Shown here: one piece after another, positions 1 through 6,660 of the stretch | How positions within the stretch are numbered: position 1 is the stretch's first letter | Layout: each line of letters opens with the position of its first letter | NCBI GenBank assembly: GCA_027005175.1 | Contig: JALTMC010000619.1 | Location: forward strand, 534 to 13,042 | Direction of reading: 5' to 3' | From: Myxococcales bacterium | GTDB lineage: Bacteria; Myxococcota_C; UBA6777 | Length of the DNA stretch: 12,509 nt | The notes under the pieces: generated by a model | The model's database searches: none | What the model saw: the letters and a program-made list of their open reading frames with translations, nothing else | Told to the model about the DNA's origin: nothing | Program-made: the position numbers and the translations under genes

Positions 1-794
1 ATCGGGTTGCAAAACAGCTCTTTTTTCCGGTTCGCTCCTCTGAGCGAGCCGTACTGGCGACTCTTTGTGGTGAGATGGCACTGCAACAGCATGTGCGACG
101 ACAGGCTTATGAAGACAGCATGTCAGAGATCGCCACAGCCCCACAAGAGGATATGGCCTCCCTGAAGGCGGAGGCTCTTGAAGCTCTAACAGTGCCCACA
201 CAAACTCTCTCCTTTACTGGATCGGCAGGACAAGGGTTTGGGGTCTTTCTTGTCGAAGGTTTGCACGTACGCTTGTACGGTGAGGCGAATGACTCCGTAG
301 GGAAGGGCATGAGTGGTGGAACCTTGGTCATCCTACCTCATCCCGATGCGACGTTTTCTCCAGAAAAAAACTCGATTATTGGAAACTGTGCTTTGTACGG
401 GGCAACAGGAGGGTGCTTTTATGCGTATGGTGTTGCTGGTGATCGGTTCGCTGTTCGCAACAGTGGTGCGCTTGCGGTTGTTGAGGGAACAGGTCTACAT
501 GCCTGTGAGTATATGACCAATGGCGTTGTCGTGGTTCTCGGAACGATCTCATCCAACTTGGGTGCGGGAATGACGGGGGGAACGGTCTATCTTTATGGTG
601 AGCAAGATGAGAATATCAACCCCTACTACCTTGCAAAGGATGCAATGCTATCCGAAGAAATCGCTCAACTCAAAGGCTATGTGGCCGCCTACCATCAGGA
701 AACGCAAAGCTCCAAAGCGGGCCGTATTCTGGAGCAATGGAATGTGACACAGCACCGATTCTGTAAGTATATCCCTCACCCTACCACTTTGTGA
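1..794 (+). CDS. gltB: Glutamate synthase large subunit, C-terminal part (5' end outside window)
   Basis: The reading frame is open from base 3 to the TGA at 792-794, so the gene enters from the left and only its last 263 or so codons are present. The ATG at 75 is internal. The first residues (ERAVLATLCGEMA) match the segment that precedes the C-terminal GXGXG domain in GltB. The beta-helix of that domain is then clear: FTGSAGQGFGVF, GEANDSVGKGMSGGTLVI, GNCALYGATGG, and NLGAGMTGGTVYLYG. The tail (RILEQW...FCKYIP) matches the usual GltB C-terminus, so the 3' end is intact. In the family this subunit takes ammonia from glutamine and transfers it to 2-oxoglutarate in the cytoplasm, working with the small subunit GltD. 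The N-terminal amidotransferase, FMN and Fe-S regions lie outside the window. The stretch between the first helix and the GXGXG domain looks somewhat longer than usual. The gene converges on its neighbour with a 16-bp gap. Confidence 0.93.
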   Translation, partial: RVAKQLFFPVRSSERAVLATLCGEMALQQHVRRQAYEDSMSEIATAPQEDMASLKAEALEALTVPTQTLSFTGSAGQGFGVFLVEGLHVRLYGEANDSVGKGMSGGTLVILPHPDATFSPEKNSIIGNCALYGATGGCFYAYGVAGDRFAVRNSGALAVVEGTGLHACEYMTNGVVVVLGTISSNLGAGMTGGTVYLYGEQDENINPYYLAKDAMLSEEIAQLKGYVAAYHQETQSSKAGRILEQWNVTQHRFCKYIPHPTTL

Positions 795-810
795 GTGTGT
801 TGCTCTTGTT

Positions 811-2361
811 TTAATCGAGCCAGACCCGGTACTGTTTGTTTCCATCGTTCCAAGAGAAGAGTTCCTGGGGTGCGATTCCGCTATCTCGTATTTGTTGAGT
901 TAGGGTTGCGATATCTGTTTGCTCGGAGGTTTGAATTTGTTGGAGGACATCGTGGGGGATGATCTCCTCCAACTCCAGAGAGGCCTCCGCTGGCATAGTG
1001 AGCGATACTTTTTCTTCGTTATTTTCGACAACACGCACACGCAACTGATGAGCAATCGCCTTGATACTTGGGGTGGTCCCTTGTAACTCTTTTGGTAAGG
1101 GTGGCAGAGATAGGTTGGCCACCTTTTGAAGGAAGTCTTTTCCAACAGCGCGTTTGCAGAAAGGCCACCAAGGGAGGCGCACATCAAGCTTGGCGAGCTG
1201 GTCGGTAATTCCTTGAAAAGCACGCATCAAGAGAAACAGGTCAGCTGGACCTGCCGAACGAAACCACCACTTTTGTTCTCCGAGAAGGGCATCGACATCA
1301 TGTCCAAGAGACCAGGCTGAGGGGCTGAAAGGGCGGTCGAGTAAAAAGGGTTTGAACAAAATACGACACAAGGCAGGTAGCTTGTCTCGAATATAGGATA
1401 GCTTCGTAGGTTCAAAGCCGATGGCAGCAAAGGCTTGAAGAGGATCAACATCCCATCCTTCTTTGACAGCTTGAATCAGGTGAAGCAGCGCGAGTCTTCT
1501 GGGTTTCGTGATAGGGAGAGTGCAACCAAAATCAAGCAATACCACCAGAGGGTGTCCTGTTTCGTCATGACGATAGAATGTATTACCCATATGAGGGTCA
1601 CCGTGAACTTCGCCCAAGACAAAGAGACTGGAAAATAACGTCATTAAGAGTGTTCGTGCGATATACAGTCGTTCTTTTTGTGGCCAAGTAAGGGCTTGAT
1701 CGAGAAAGACACCCTGTTCCCATTCTTGCACCAGGACTGCATCAGAGCATAGATGCGAGTAGACCTTTGGTATCTTGAGACCCTCGACTTGTATCGCGTG
1801 AGCCAATCGTTCCTGGCGTTGAGCTTCGGAGAGATAGTTGAGTTCGCGTGTCATATTGTCGGTCAGAGCTTGTTTGTAGCTCTCCAGATCAAAGCCCCAT
1901 TTTTTCACTGGACCCACACCAGGTAGTAATCCTGCCAGTTGTAGTTCTGCCTTCATGGCGTCCATGATATCGGGGTAGCGGATCTTTACCGCGACCTTGG
2001 TTCCATCACAGAGCAACGCAGGGTGTACTTGGCCGAGAGATGCTGCCGCTTGGGACTCTTCCACCGAAGCAAAGACCGCTTCGATCGGCTGACCCAACGC
2101 ATGCTGGAGTGTGGGGCGCATCTCCCGAAGAGGTCGAGGAGTAATGCCCTCTACCAGTTTACGAAACTCTGTAGAGCCATCAGGACCTGCCAGGATCTGT
2201 CCAATTTTCATTGGAATGCCGCGAGAGTCTTCCATTAATCGCAGCAAGGTTTGTTTCGCCAGGAGCCTATCCTCTTTCTTGCGACTCTTTCGGATCTTGC
2301 GACTGGTCCAGGCGATCTTTACCAGCACTACCATTCGTTGGAGCAACCGAAGAAATTTCAC
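811..2361 (-). CDS. AarF/UbiB/ABC1-family atypical kinase
   Basis: A 516-residue protein with the signature motifs of the UbiB/ABC1 atypical kinases. These are the KxGQ motif (KIGQ, 52-55), the alanine-rich loop that replaces the glycine-rich loop (AAASLGQVH, 105-113), the lysine in VAVKIRYP (K126), the ExD-like ELNYLSEA (173-180), the catalytic loop HGDPHMGN (253-260) and the DFG motif (277-279). Family members support ubiquinone or other isoprenoid lipid metabolism, probably by ATP-dependent handling of lipids at the membrane. No clear transmembrane segment is visible at the C-terminus, unlike E. coli UbiB. The last 85 or so residues form an extra tail (EKVSLTMPAEASLELEEIIP ... PQELFSWNDGNKQYRVWLD). 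I associate this tail with myxobacterial homologues, from memory only. The start is GTG; its bases overlap the TGA of the upstream gene (GTGA), which indicates translational coupling. The actual substrate cannot be told from the sequence. Confidence 0.88.
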   Translation of the reverse strand: MKFLRLLQRMVVLVKIAWTSRKIRKSRKKEDRLLAKQTLLRLMEDSRGIPMKIGQILAGPDGSTEFRKLVEGITPRPLREMRPTLQHALGQPIEAVFASVEESQAAASLGQVHPALLCDGTKVAVKIRYPDIMDAMKAELQLAGLLPGVGPVKKWGFDLESYKQALTDNMTRELNYLSEAQRQERLAHAIQVEGLKIPKVYSHLCSDAVLVQEWEQGVFLDQALTWPQKERLYIARTLLMTLFSSLFVLGEVHGDPHMGNTFYRHDETGHPLVVLLDFGCTLPITKPRRLALLHLIQAVKEGWDVDPLQAFAAIGFEPTKLSYIRDKLPALCRILFKPFLLDRPFSPSAWSLGHDVDALLGEQKWWFRSAGPADLFLLMRAFQGITDQLAKLDVRLPWWPFCKRAVGKDFLQKVANLSLPPLPKELQGTTPSIKAIAHQLRVRVVENNEEKVSLTMPAEASLELEEIIPHDVLQQIQTSEQTDIATLTQQIRDSGIAPQELFSWNDGNKQYRVWLD

Positions 2362-3026
2362 GAAATTTCCTCCAGGGGGTCAAATCCTTCAGGAAAGTAA
2401 AGTTTGGGGTCTAGGTCTATCTTCTCCATCTCTTCCCATAAGGCGCGGTGTTGAAATAGGGGTGTTTCTTGTATGAAACTATGCAAAGCGACCGTCATCC
2501 CCACAGATATCTCACCTGCTTCGGCGGCGTTCATCTCAGCTTTCTCTGTGACTTTGATGCGAGCTTCTTTGCGAAACGGAAGAGGCACACAACGCAACAG
2601 AAGTTTCACGGCTGTCTCTGTTTCCTCCGACCAATCAAAGCTGGTGGGAAGTTCGGGCAAGAGTCCCAGATCATCTTCGTTGAAGAGGCGAAAGATGGTT
2701 AAGTTGAGGTTGTGAGGCCCTTGGACCCGAACTTCATGACGCTCTTGGCTGACCACGATCTTCTCTGACACGGCCAATACCTCTGGGCGTTTGAGCCATT
2801 GTTCTCGGCTTCGATCCAGGTTTGAGGATGTCAGCTCGAGATGCAGTTTGGAAACCTCTCCTGTTTCAGGAGAAGCGAGACACAAGCGTATCTGAATAGA
2901 GCCGTTGCCCACAACGACTCCATAAGGATCGTGTGTGACCTTCTGAAAACCGAGAACGTTGAGAAAGAAATGACTTGCTGGTTCCACTTCAGTGACAGGG
3001 TGAACAACAGACAGGGCAAAATCCAT
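2358..3026 (-). CDS. Two-domain protein: VOC/glyoxalase-like N-terminus and PCP-reductase-like C-terminus
   Basis: A 222-residue protein. Residues 5-115 look like a vicinal-oxygen-chelate (VOC) domain: a strand with His (SVVHPV, H9), a helix ending in FFLNVLGFQ, a middle strand with Glu (LHLELTSSNLD, E64), and a last strand (VQGPHNLNLTIFR). Residues 131-185 (starting FDWSEETETAV, then VPLPFRKEARIKVTEKAE) match the pattern of the small helical domain found at the C-terminus of protochlorophyllide reductase subunit B (PCP_red): W-x-x-E, a VP-x-x-FR turn, then AR-x-x-x-E-x-A. This assignment is from pattern memory and is less sure than the VOC call. The ATG at 3026 has AGAGGAG upstream at a rather long spacing of about 12 bases. 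The stop overlaps the GTG start of the AarF-type kinase, so the two proteins are probably made together and may act on the same substrate. No biochemical function can be assigned. Confidence 0.78.
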   Translation of the reverse strand: MDFALSVVHPVTEVEPASHFFLNVLGFQKVTHDPYGVVVGNGSIQIRLCLASPETGEVSKLHLELTSSNLDRSREQWLKRPEVLAVSEKIVVSQERHEVRVQGPHNLNLTIFRLFNEDDLGLLPELPTSFDWSEETETAVKLLLRCVPLPFRKEARIKVTEKAEMNAAEAGEISVGMTVALHSFIQETPLFQHRALWEEMEKIDLDPKLYFPEGFDPLEEIS

Positions 3027-3134
3027 GACGTAAAGATGCTCCTCTTCGCGTAAGTGTCGGGGGATGTCGTGAACGCAGCAGGGGTGACCTGCGACCGCAA
3101 AAATAGCCGGTAGAGACTACAATATCACAAAGGG

Positions 3135-3163
3135 AAAAGAGAGGATGTTGGAAGCTCTCTTTT
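3135..3163 (-). terminator. Weak hairpin terminator after the kinase-like/phosphoesterase gene
   Basis: A perfect 9-bp stem (AAAAGAGAG at 3135-3143, CTCTCTTTT at 3155-3163) encloses an 11-base loop. It starts 7 bp past the stop codon of the minus-strand gene ending at 3171. On either strand the distal arm ends in four T residues, so it could act in both directions. The stem is A/T-rich and the T tract is part of the stem, so it would be a weak or partial terminator. Confidence 0.45.
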
Positions 3164-3170
3164 TGGCTTT

Positions 3171-4847
3171 CTACCAGCCCATTTCCAAGCGAGAGATGAG
3201 ATCTTCAGGTAAGTTATTTTTTTTGATCGCAGCTATAATGGTGTCTTGGTGATATTCTGCGCGATGGAATGTGAGACTGTTTGTTTTGCGATCCCAAAGG
3301 GCGAAAGAAGCTCGTGGATCGCGATCTCGTGGCATTCCGACAGAGCCTGGGTTGATCAGTAGGACATCTTGCTTTTCAAAAAGTTGCATGGTCTGTGGAG
3401 GTAGCTTGCTGTCTAAGTTATTTTCTTGCAAGCGGTAGATAAACGGAACATGAGTATGTCCATAAAAACAGGCTGCGATCACTTTTTCTCGAAGGTGTTG
3501 TAAGTTTTCTCTGTATGTCATCTCGTAGACATAAGCGTAGATCCTCTCGGGATCTTGGGGGGCTCCATGAACCGCAAGCCAGTTGGCGTCTCTGTATTCC
3601 AACAACAGCGCACCGAGCCACTGTTTGTCTTCTGTTGTGAGTTGTTCGTACGTCCAGTTCAGGGTCTCTCGTGCCAGGCGACTGCAGCCTTTGGGGACTT
3701 TTCCTGTGGATGCCATCTGGTCATGATTCCCCCGTAAACATATACTGTTGGGGAGTTCTGCAATGCGCTGAACACATTCGTGAGGAAATGGCCCGTACCC
3801 CACGGCATCTCCCAAAAACATATAGCTATCAACGTTGAACTCTTTGGCCATTTTTAATACAGCTTCAAGAGCATCAATGTTGCCATGAGTGTCTGAAAAA
3901 ATGCATGTGAGTTGAGGCTCACGTTGGGCCGGATACGCCGCCAGTAGGCGTGCCTGCGACGCTGTTCGCGCCTGTGCCTTTGCTTGTGCCTTTGCCTGTG
4001 CTTGTCTTCGCTTGGCCCGACGAACTTCGGGATCGAGGTGTGGGTTTCCTTGGGAGAGTCCTTTGATGAGAGAGATTCGATGTTTTTGGAGGAGGGGGGT
4101 TAAAGGATAAGATTCGATCCCTTCGATCAGCTGACGCCAGATCAATCCATCCGTCCATTCGGGCAACAGTGCTTGTTGGAGTTGGCTACCCCATTGCTCC
4201 CATTGGTGATGGGGCTGTTGGTACTCTTCCGGAATTCTTGTAACGATTGCCTCTGCGAACTCTCGTGGAAGAAGTCGTTCGTAGACTTCATCATCAATGT
4301 AATAAAGGCGATCCCGAGAGGAATCCCATGCAAAGTTGGCAGGATTGCAGTCCAAGCCAACATCATACTCTTTTGTAATACTGAGGCTAAATAGGATCAT
4401 GTCGATCCAAGCTCGGGTGCGCTCTTCCCAGCCGTGAAGTTGGCGTAGGGTCTGAAGCTTTGGACACACACTGATAGGCCACCAGTATCGATTCAGCCGC
4501 ATCGTAAACCATTGTTTCTGCGGGTGCCACAAGGGGACCTCCCGAGAGGTCTTGTACAACCTCTCGATATACTCTTGTGCATCGATCTGAAACGGTGTTT
4601 GCTGGCTTGTATCTGTCTTAAATACCAGGTTCTTGGTGAGGAGCAACCGGGTACTTGACTTGCCTGAGCCATCATTGGGATTTGTCACTCCAACACGCTC
4701 TCGCCACTCATGTGCGCTTGAGTCATGAAGAAGTTCATAAATTTGAGAAGATGTGAATGGAGAGAATCCTCCTCCTTCTGAGAGGGATTCCAGCTCGATG
4801 AGTTGGATGTCATCGACGGACGAAGGCAAAGGAAACCACATGGTCAT
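3171..4847 (-). CDS. Fusion of a kinase-like domain and a calcineurin-type metallophosphoesterase
   Basis: A 558-residue protein. Residues 313-540 are a YfcE/MJ0936-like metallophosphoesterase with all metal-binding motifs: SDTHGN (D319, H321), FLGDAVGYGP (D347), RGNHD (N374, H375), AVHG (H427), GHTHVP (H464, H466), then NPGSVGMPRD. Such enzymes hydrolyse phosphodi- or monoesters with two metal ions. Residues 65-190 look like a protein-kinase/APH fold. LVFKTD would hold the beta-3 lysine (K77), AQEYIERL the alpha-C glutamate, DCNPANF (D166, N171) has the D-x4-N spacing of the catalytic loop, and LYYIDDE (D185) stands where DFG would be. A basic, repetitive linker (AQAKAQAKAQAR, 282-293) joins the two halves. 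The kinase assignment is inference from motif spacing; the phosphoesterase call is firm. The ATG at 4847 is followed by another at codon 3, and the GAGGGG upstream is distant, so either start is possible. Confidence 0.85.
   Translation of the reverse strand: MTMWFPLPSSVDDIQLIELESLSEGGGFSPFTSSQIYELLHDSSAHEWRERVGVTNPNDGSGKSSTRLLLTKNLVFKTDTSQQTPFQIDAQEYIERLYKTSREVPLWHPQKQWFTMRLNRYWWPISVCPKLQTLRQLHGWEERTRAWIDMILFSLSITKEYDVGLDCNPANFAWDSSRDRLYYIDDEVYERLLPREFAEAIVTRIPEEYQQPHHQWEQWGSQLQQALLPEWTDGLIWRQLIEGIESYPLTPLLQKHRISLIKGLSQGNPHLDPEVRRAKRRQAQAKAQAKAQARTASQARLLAAYPAQREPQLTCIFSDTHGNIDALEAVLKMAKEFNVDSYMFLGDAVGYGPFPHECVQRIAELPNSICLRGNHDQMASTGKVPKGCSRLARETLNWTYEQLTTEDKQWLGALLLEYRDANWLAVHGAPQDPERIYAYVYEMTYRENLQHLREKVIAACFYGHTHVPFIYRLQENNLDSKLPPQTMQLFEKQDVLLINPGSVGMPRDRDPRASFALWDRKTNSLTFHRAEYHQDTIIAAIKKNNLPEDLISRLEMGW
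3971..4006 (-). repeat. 12-bp tandem repeat coding the AQAK linker
   Basis: Three consecutive 12-bp units (CCTGTGCCTTTG, CTTGTGCCTTTG, CCTGTGCTTGTC on the plus strand) code for the alternating Ala-Gln-Ala-Lys linker of the kinase-like/phosphoesterase protein. The unit is a multiple of three, so copy-number change would lengthen or shorten the linker without breaking the frame. Confidence 0.7.
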
Positions 4848-4923
4848 GGTATTATCTTTTTCCCCTCAGAAGGAGGTTAGCCCCACATGATTTACGAACA
4901 TACTGGCCCGGCTTGCAAACCCC

Positions 4924-4994
4924 AGCCCGGTGGTGCGTCAGCCCGGTAGTGCGTCAGCCCGGTAGTGCGTCAGCCCGGTAGTGCGTCAGCCCGG
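4924..4994. repeat. 16-bp tandem repeat, about 4.4 copies
   Basis: The unit AGCCCGGTAGTGCGTC occurs at 4940, 4956 and 4972 without change. A first copy at 4924 has one substitution (G for A), and a partial seven-base copy is at 4988-4994. The near-perfect copies imply recent expansion. The period is not a multiple of three and one frame carries TAG in each unit, so it is not a coding repeat. Confidence 0.92.
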
Positions 4995-5035
4995 AACTTC
5001 GTTAGGCTTGTATCGCCGTCTCGACGGTACGGTGT

Positions 5036-5053
5036 ATCGCCTGCGAGGGCGAT
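5036..5053. other. Small perfect hairpin inside the intergenic element
   Basis: ATCGCC (5036-5041) and GGCGAT (5048-5053) form a 6-bp perfect stem around the loop TGCGAG. The word TATCGCC also appears at 5011-5017, so a second partner for GGCGAT exists 20 bases upstream. No T tract follows, so this is not an intrinsic terminator. Confidence 0.45.
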
Positions 5054-5163
5054 CCTGTGCCTTTCTAGTCTCTGTTCGGGCTTTCCGTCATCTTACGACG
5101 AACAACGTGAATCATGTGGGTTAGGAGGAGTACTCAACATCTCCGAATGAATGGATGGATGAG

Positions 5164-6621
5164 TTAGGGAAGTGCAGCCGTGATCTCATCCAGGCTGTTG
5201 CGCAAGGAAGCCCATCCCATTCCCTGGTTGGTTGTTTTCTTGGTGACCAAAACCACAACCGCAGATTTACCGGGGATAATCTTCTTGAAGTGATAGGTGT
5301 TTGTGGATGAAATGAAGACCTCCTGAAAGCTGTCTGCTACAGCTGTACCGCGATGTTTTCCCAAAAGTTGTTCCACACGACGGACATTTTTTCCACGGAA
5401 CATATCGACAGCAGCCGCAGCGACAGCGTCGAGATAACTTTGAGTGAAATAAGGAATGGTATGGTGAACGCCCATCAACATTCCACTGTTGAGATCAACC
5501 ACACCGCATGCGAGTGCATCTTGAACATCACTGACAACTTCTTGACATACCTGATTTAAATTGGCCATTAGAGGGTGCTCCTTTGTGAGTAGTGGTGGCT
5601 GAGTACGTGGTTGCTCTGCCATCTCTGTTTTTCCTTGGTTTTCTGGAGAACGGAGGTATTGGGATTGTGCCTCCAGAATCTCAGACAAGTCCTGTTCTAT
5701 CTCATCGTTCTCATACCTTTTCTGCTGCGATAGAGTATGGGAGGATTGGAGTGAAGAGGCTGCTGAATTTGCGATATGGATATATTCCTGGGGCGAACCT
5801 TTTGCTATCCCAGGTAATTTTGCGAGAGAGTCAGACTTCGACGTGAGTTCTGTCTGGGGTGAAAATTCGGCCAGCCCAGGCAATGTTGTAAAAGAACTGG
5901 ACATGGCAGCCAGATCTTCACGGCTATGCCATTCTGAAAAAGACAGGCTATCTTCGTCCTGAATGCGTGCTAAATCGAGGAGTAGATTTTCCCATGATTG
6001 GGTGAGCTGTCGGGTTGCAGGCTCTTCGGAGCTGTTCTTGTACCCAATGTTGATGATGGGTGTATTTAGGCATTTGCTCAATGCTTCTCTACCGATGAGG
6101 TCGTGGAGGTAAACGTTCCAGATGTCTCCATTGACAATATCGATTTGACCGCGCAGTCCGCCCTCCAGTTCGACATACATTGTCAGCGAATGCTTTCCAA
6201 AGCCCGAGATCTGTAGATAATCGGCAAGTTGGAAGGGGCCTATTGGTTTGGCGGTTCGGTAAAAAGCTAGTTTTTCTTCGATCACTGCACGCAGGTTTTG
6301 TAGAGCAATGGGCTTCTCTAGTACGGTTAAGCCTGGGTGGTGAGCGAGCTGGTCCACAAATGCTGCCCGGTATGCTGTCATAATCACCACAGGAATATGA
6401 AGGTTGAGCCGGTCAAGCTCCACCATAAAGTCAAGACCACTGCGATCGGGTAAGTTGAGATCGGTGAGGAGTAAGTCCGGGGGCTCATTGGTCAGAACCT
6501 TCAAACCTTCTTCAAAGTTATGACAACCGGTCAGGTGTAATGTGGGTACAGCTTCGAGACCACGCATCAGGCCGCGAAGCAGTGTTACTTCATCCTCAAC
6601 GATGAGTGTGTGATATTTCAT
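5164..6621 (-). CDS. Response regulator: receiver, PATAN-like (DUF4388) and Roadblock-like domains
   Basis: About 485 residues from ATG 6621, the preferred start; the frame also opens at GTG 6630, giving three more residues, with no ribosome site in front of it. Numbering from the ATG, residues 1-117 are a receiver: acidic pocket ED (9-10), phosphoacceptor D54 (LLLTDLNLPDRSG), T82 (VIMTAYR), K103 (VLEKPI). Residues 128-185 (PFQLADYLQISGF ... GQIDIVNGDIWNVYL) resemble DUF4388/PATAN, a common partner of receivers in delta-proteobacterial lineages. A low-complexity Ser/Gln-rich linker (about 220-345) holds two related stretches, LPGLAEFSPQ and LPGIAKGSPQ, 22 residues apart. The C-terminal 135 residues (CGVVDLNSGMLMG ... 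AAAAVDMFRGKNV ... GMGWASLRNSLDEI) look Roadblock/LC7-like. There is no DNA-binding domain, so output is probably protein-protein contact. It is the last gene of the signalling cassette, and the histidine kinase ending at 8296 is its likely partner. Confidence 0.85.
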   Translation of the reverse strand: MKYHTLIVEDEVTLLRGLMRGLEAVPTLHLTGCHNFEEGLKVLTNEPPDLLLTDLNLPDRSGLDFMVELDRLNLHIPVVIMTAYRAAFVDQLAHHPGLTVLEKPIALQNLRAVIEEKLAFYRTAKPIGPFQLADYLQISGFGKHSLTMYVELEGGLRGQIDIVNGDIWNVYLHDLIGREALSKCLNTPIINIGYKNSSEEPATRQLTQSWENLLLDLARIQDEDSLSFSEWHSREDLAAMSSSFTTLPGLAEFSPQTELTSKSDSLAKLPGIAKGSPQEYIHIANSAASSLQSSHTLSQQKRYENDEIEQDLSEILEAQSQYLRSPENQGKTEMAEQPRTQPPLLTKEHPLMANLNQVCQEVVSDVQDALACGVVDLNSGMLMGVHHTIPYFTQSYLDAVAAAAVDMFRGKNVRRVEQLLGKHRGTAVADSFQEVFISSTNTYHFKKIIPGKSAVVVLVTKKTTNQGMGWASLRNSLDEITAALP

Positions 6622-6660
6622 AGGCTCCACACTGTGTCATAGATTGAATAAAAAAGAATA

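Larger units (their letters stand above)
4882..5120. repeat. Inverted-repeat-bounded intergenic element, possibly MITE-like
   Basis: The 316-bp gap between two minus-strand genes contains a 239-bp stretch with inverted ends: CCCACATGATTTACG at 4882-4896 and CGTGAATCATGTGGG at 5106-5120. They pair over 15 positions with one exception, which is a G-U wobble in a plus-strand RNA and a C-A mismatch in a minus-strand RNA. The word GGTTAG stands just outside or overlapping both ends (4875-4880 and 5119-5124), like a short target duplication. Inside are a 16-bp tandem repeat and a small perfect hairpin. No transposase or credible gene is inside. It could be a non-autonomous repeat element, a structured RNA, or a regulatory spacer; a single copy cannot decide. 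Confidence 0.45.

Noticed and set aside
75-794. ATG at 75 as the start of a separate small protein
   Set aside because: The frame is open to the window edge and residues before the ATG match the GltB sequence, so it is an internal Met of a larger gene.
4658-4682. P-loop (Walker A) in DGSGKSS of the kinase-like/phosphoesterase protein
   Set aside because: The G-x4-GK[ST] spacing is not met, and no Walker B or switch motif follows. The kinase-fold reading explains the later motifs better.
4924-4994. CRISPR array
   Set aside because: The 16-bp units are directly adjacent with no spacers, and there are no cas genes.
4965-5150. A 61-codon plus-strand frame through the 16-bp repeats
   Set aside because: It begins within the tandem repeat at a non-ATG codon, has low-complexity translation, and there is no ribosome site.
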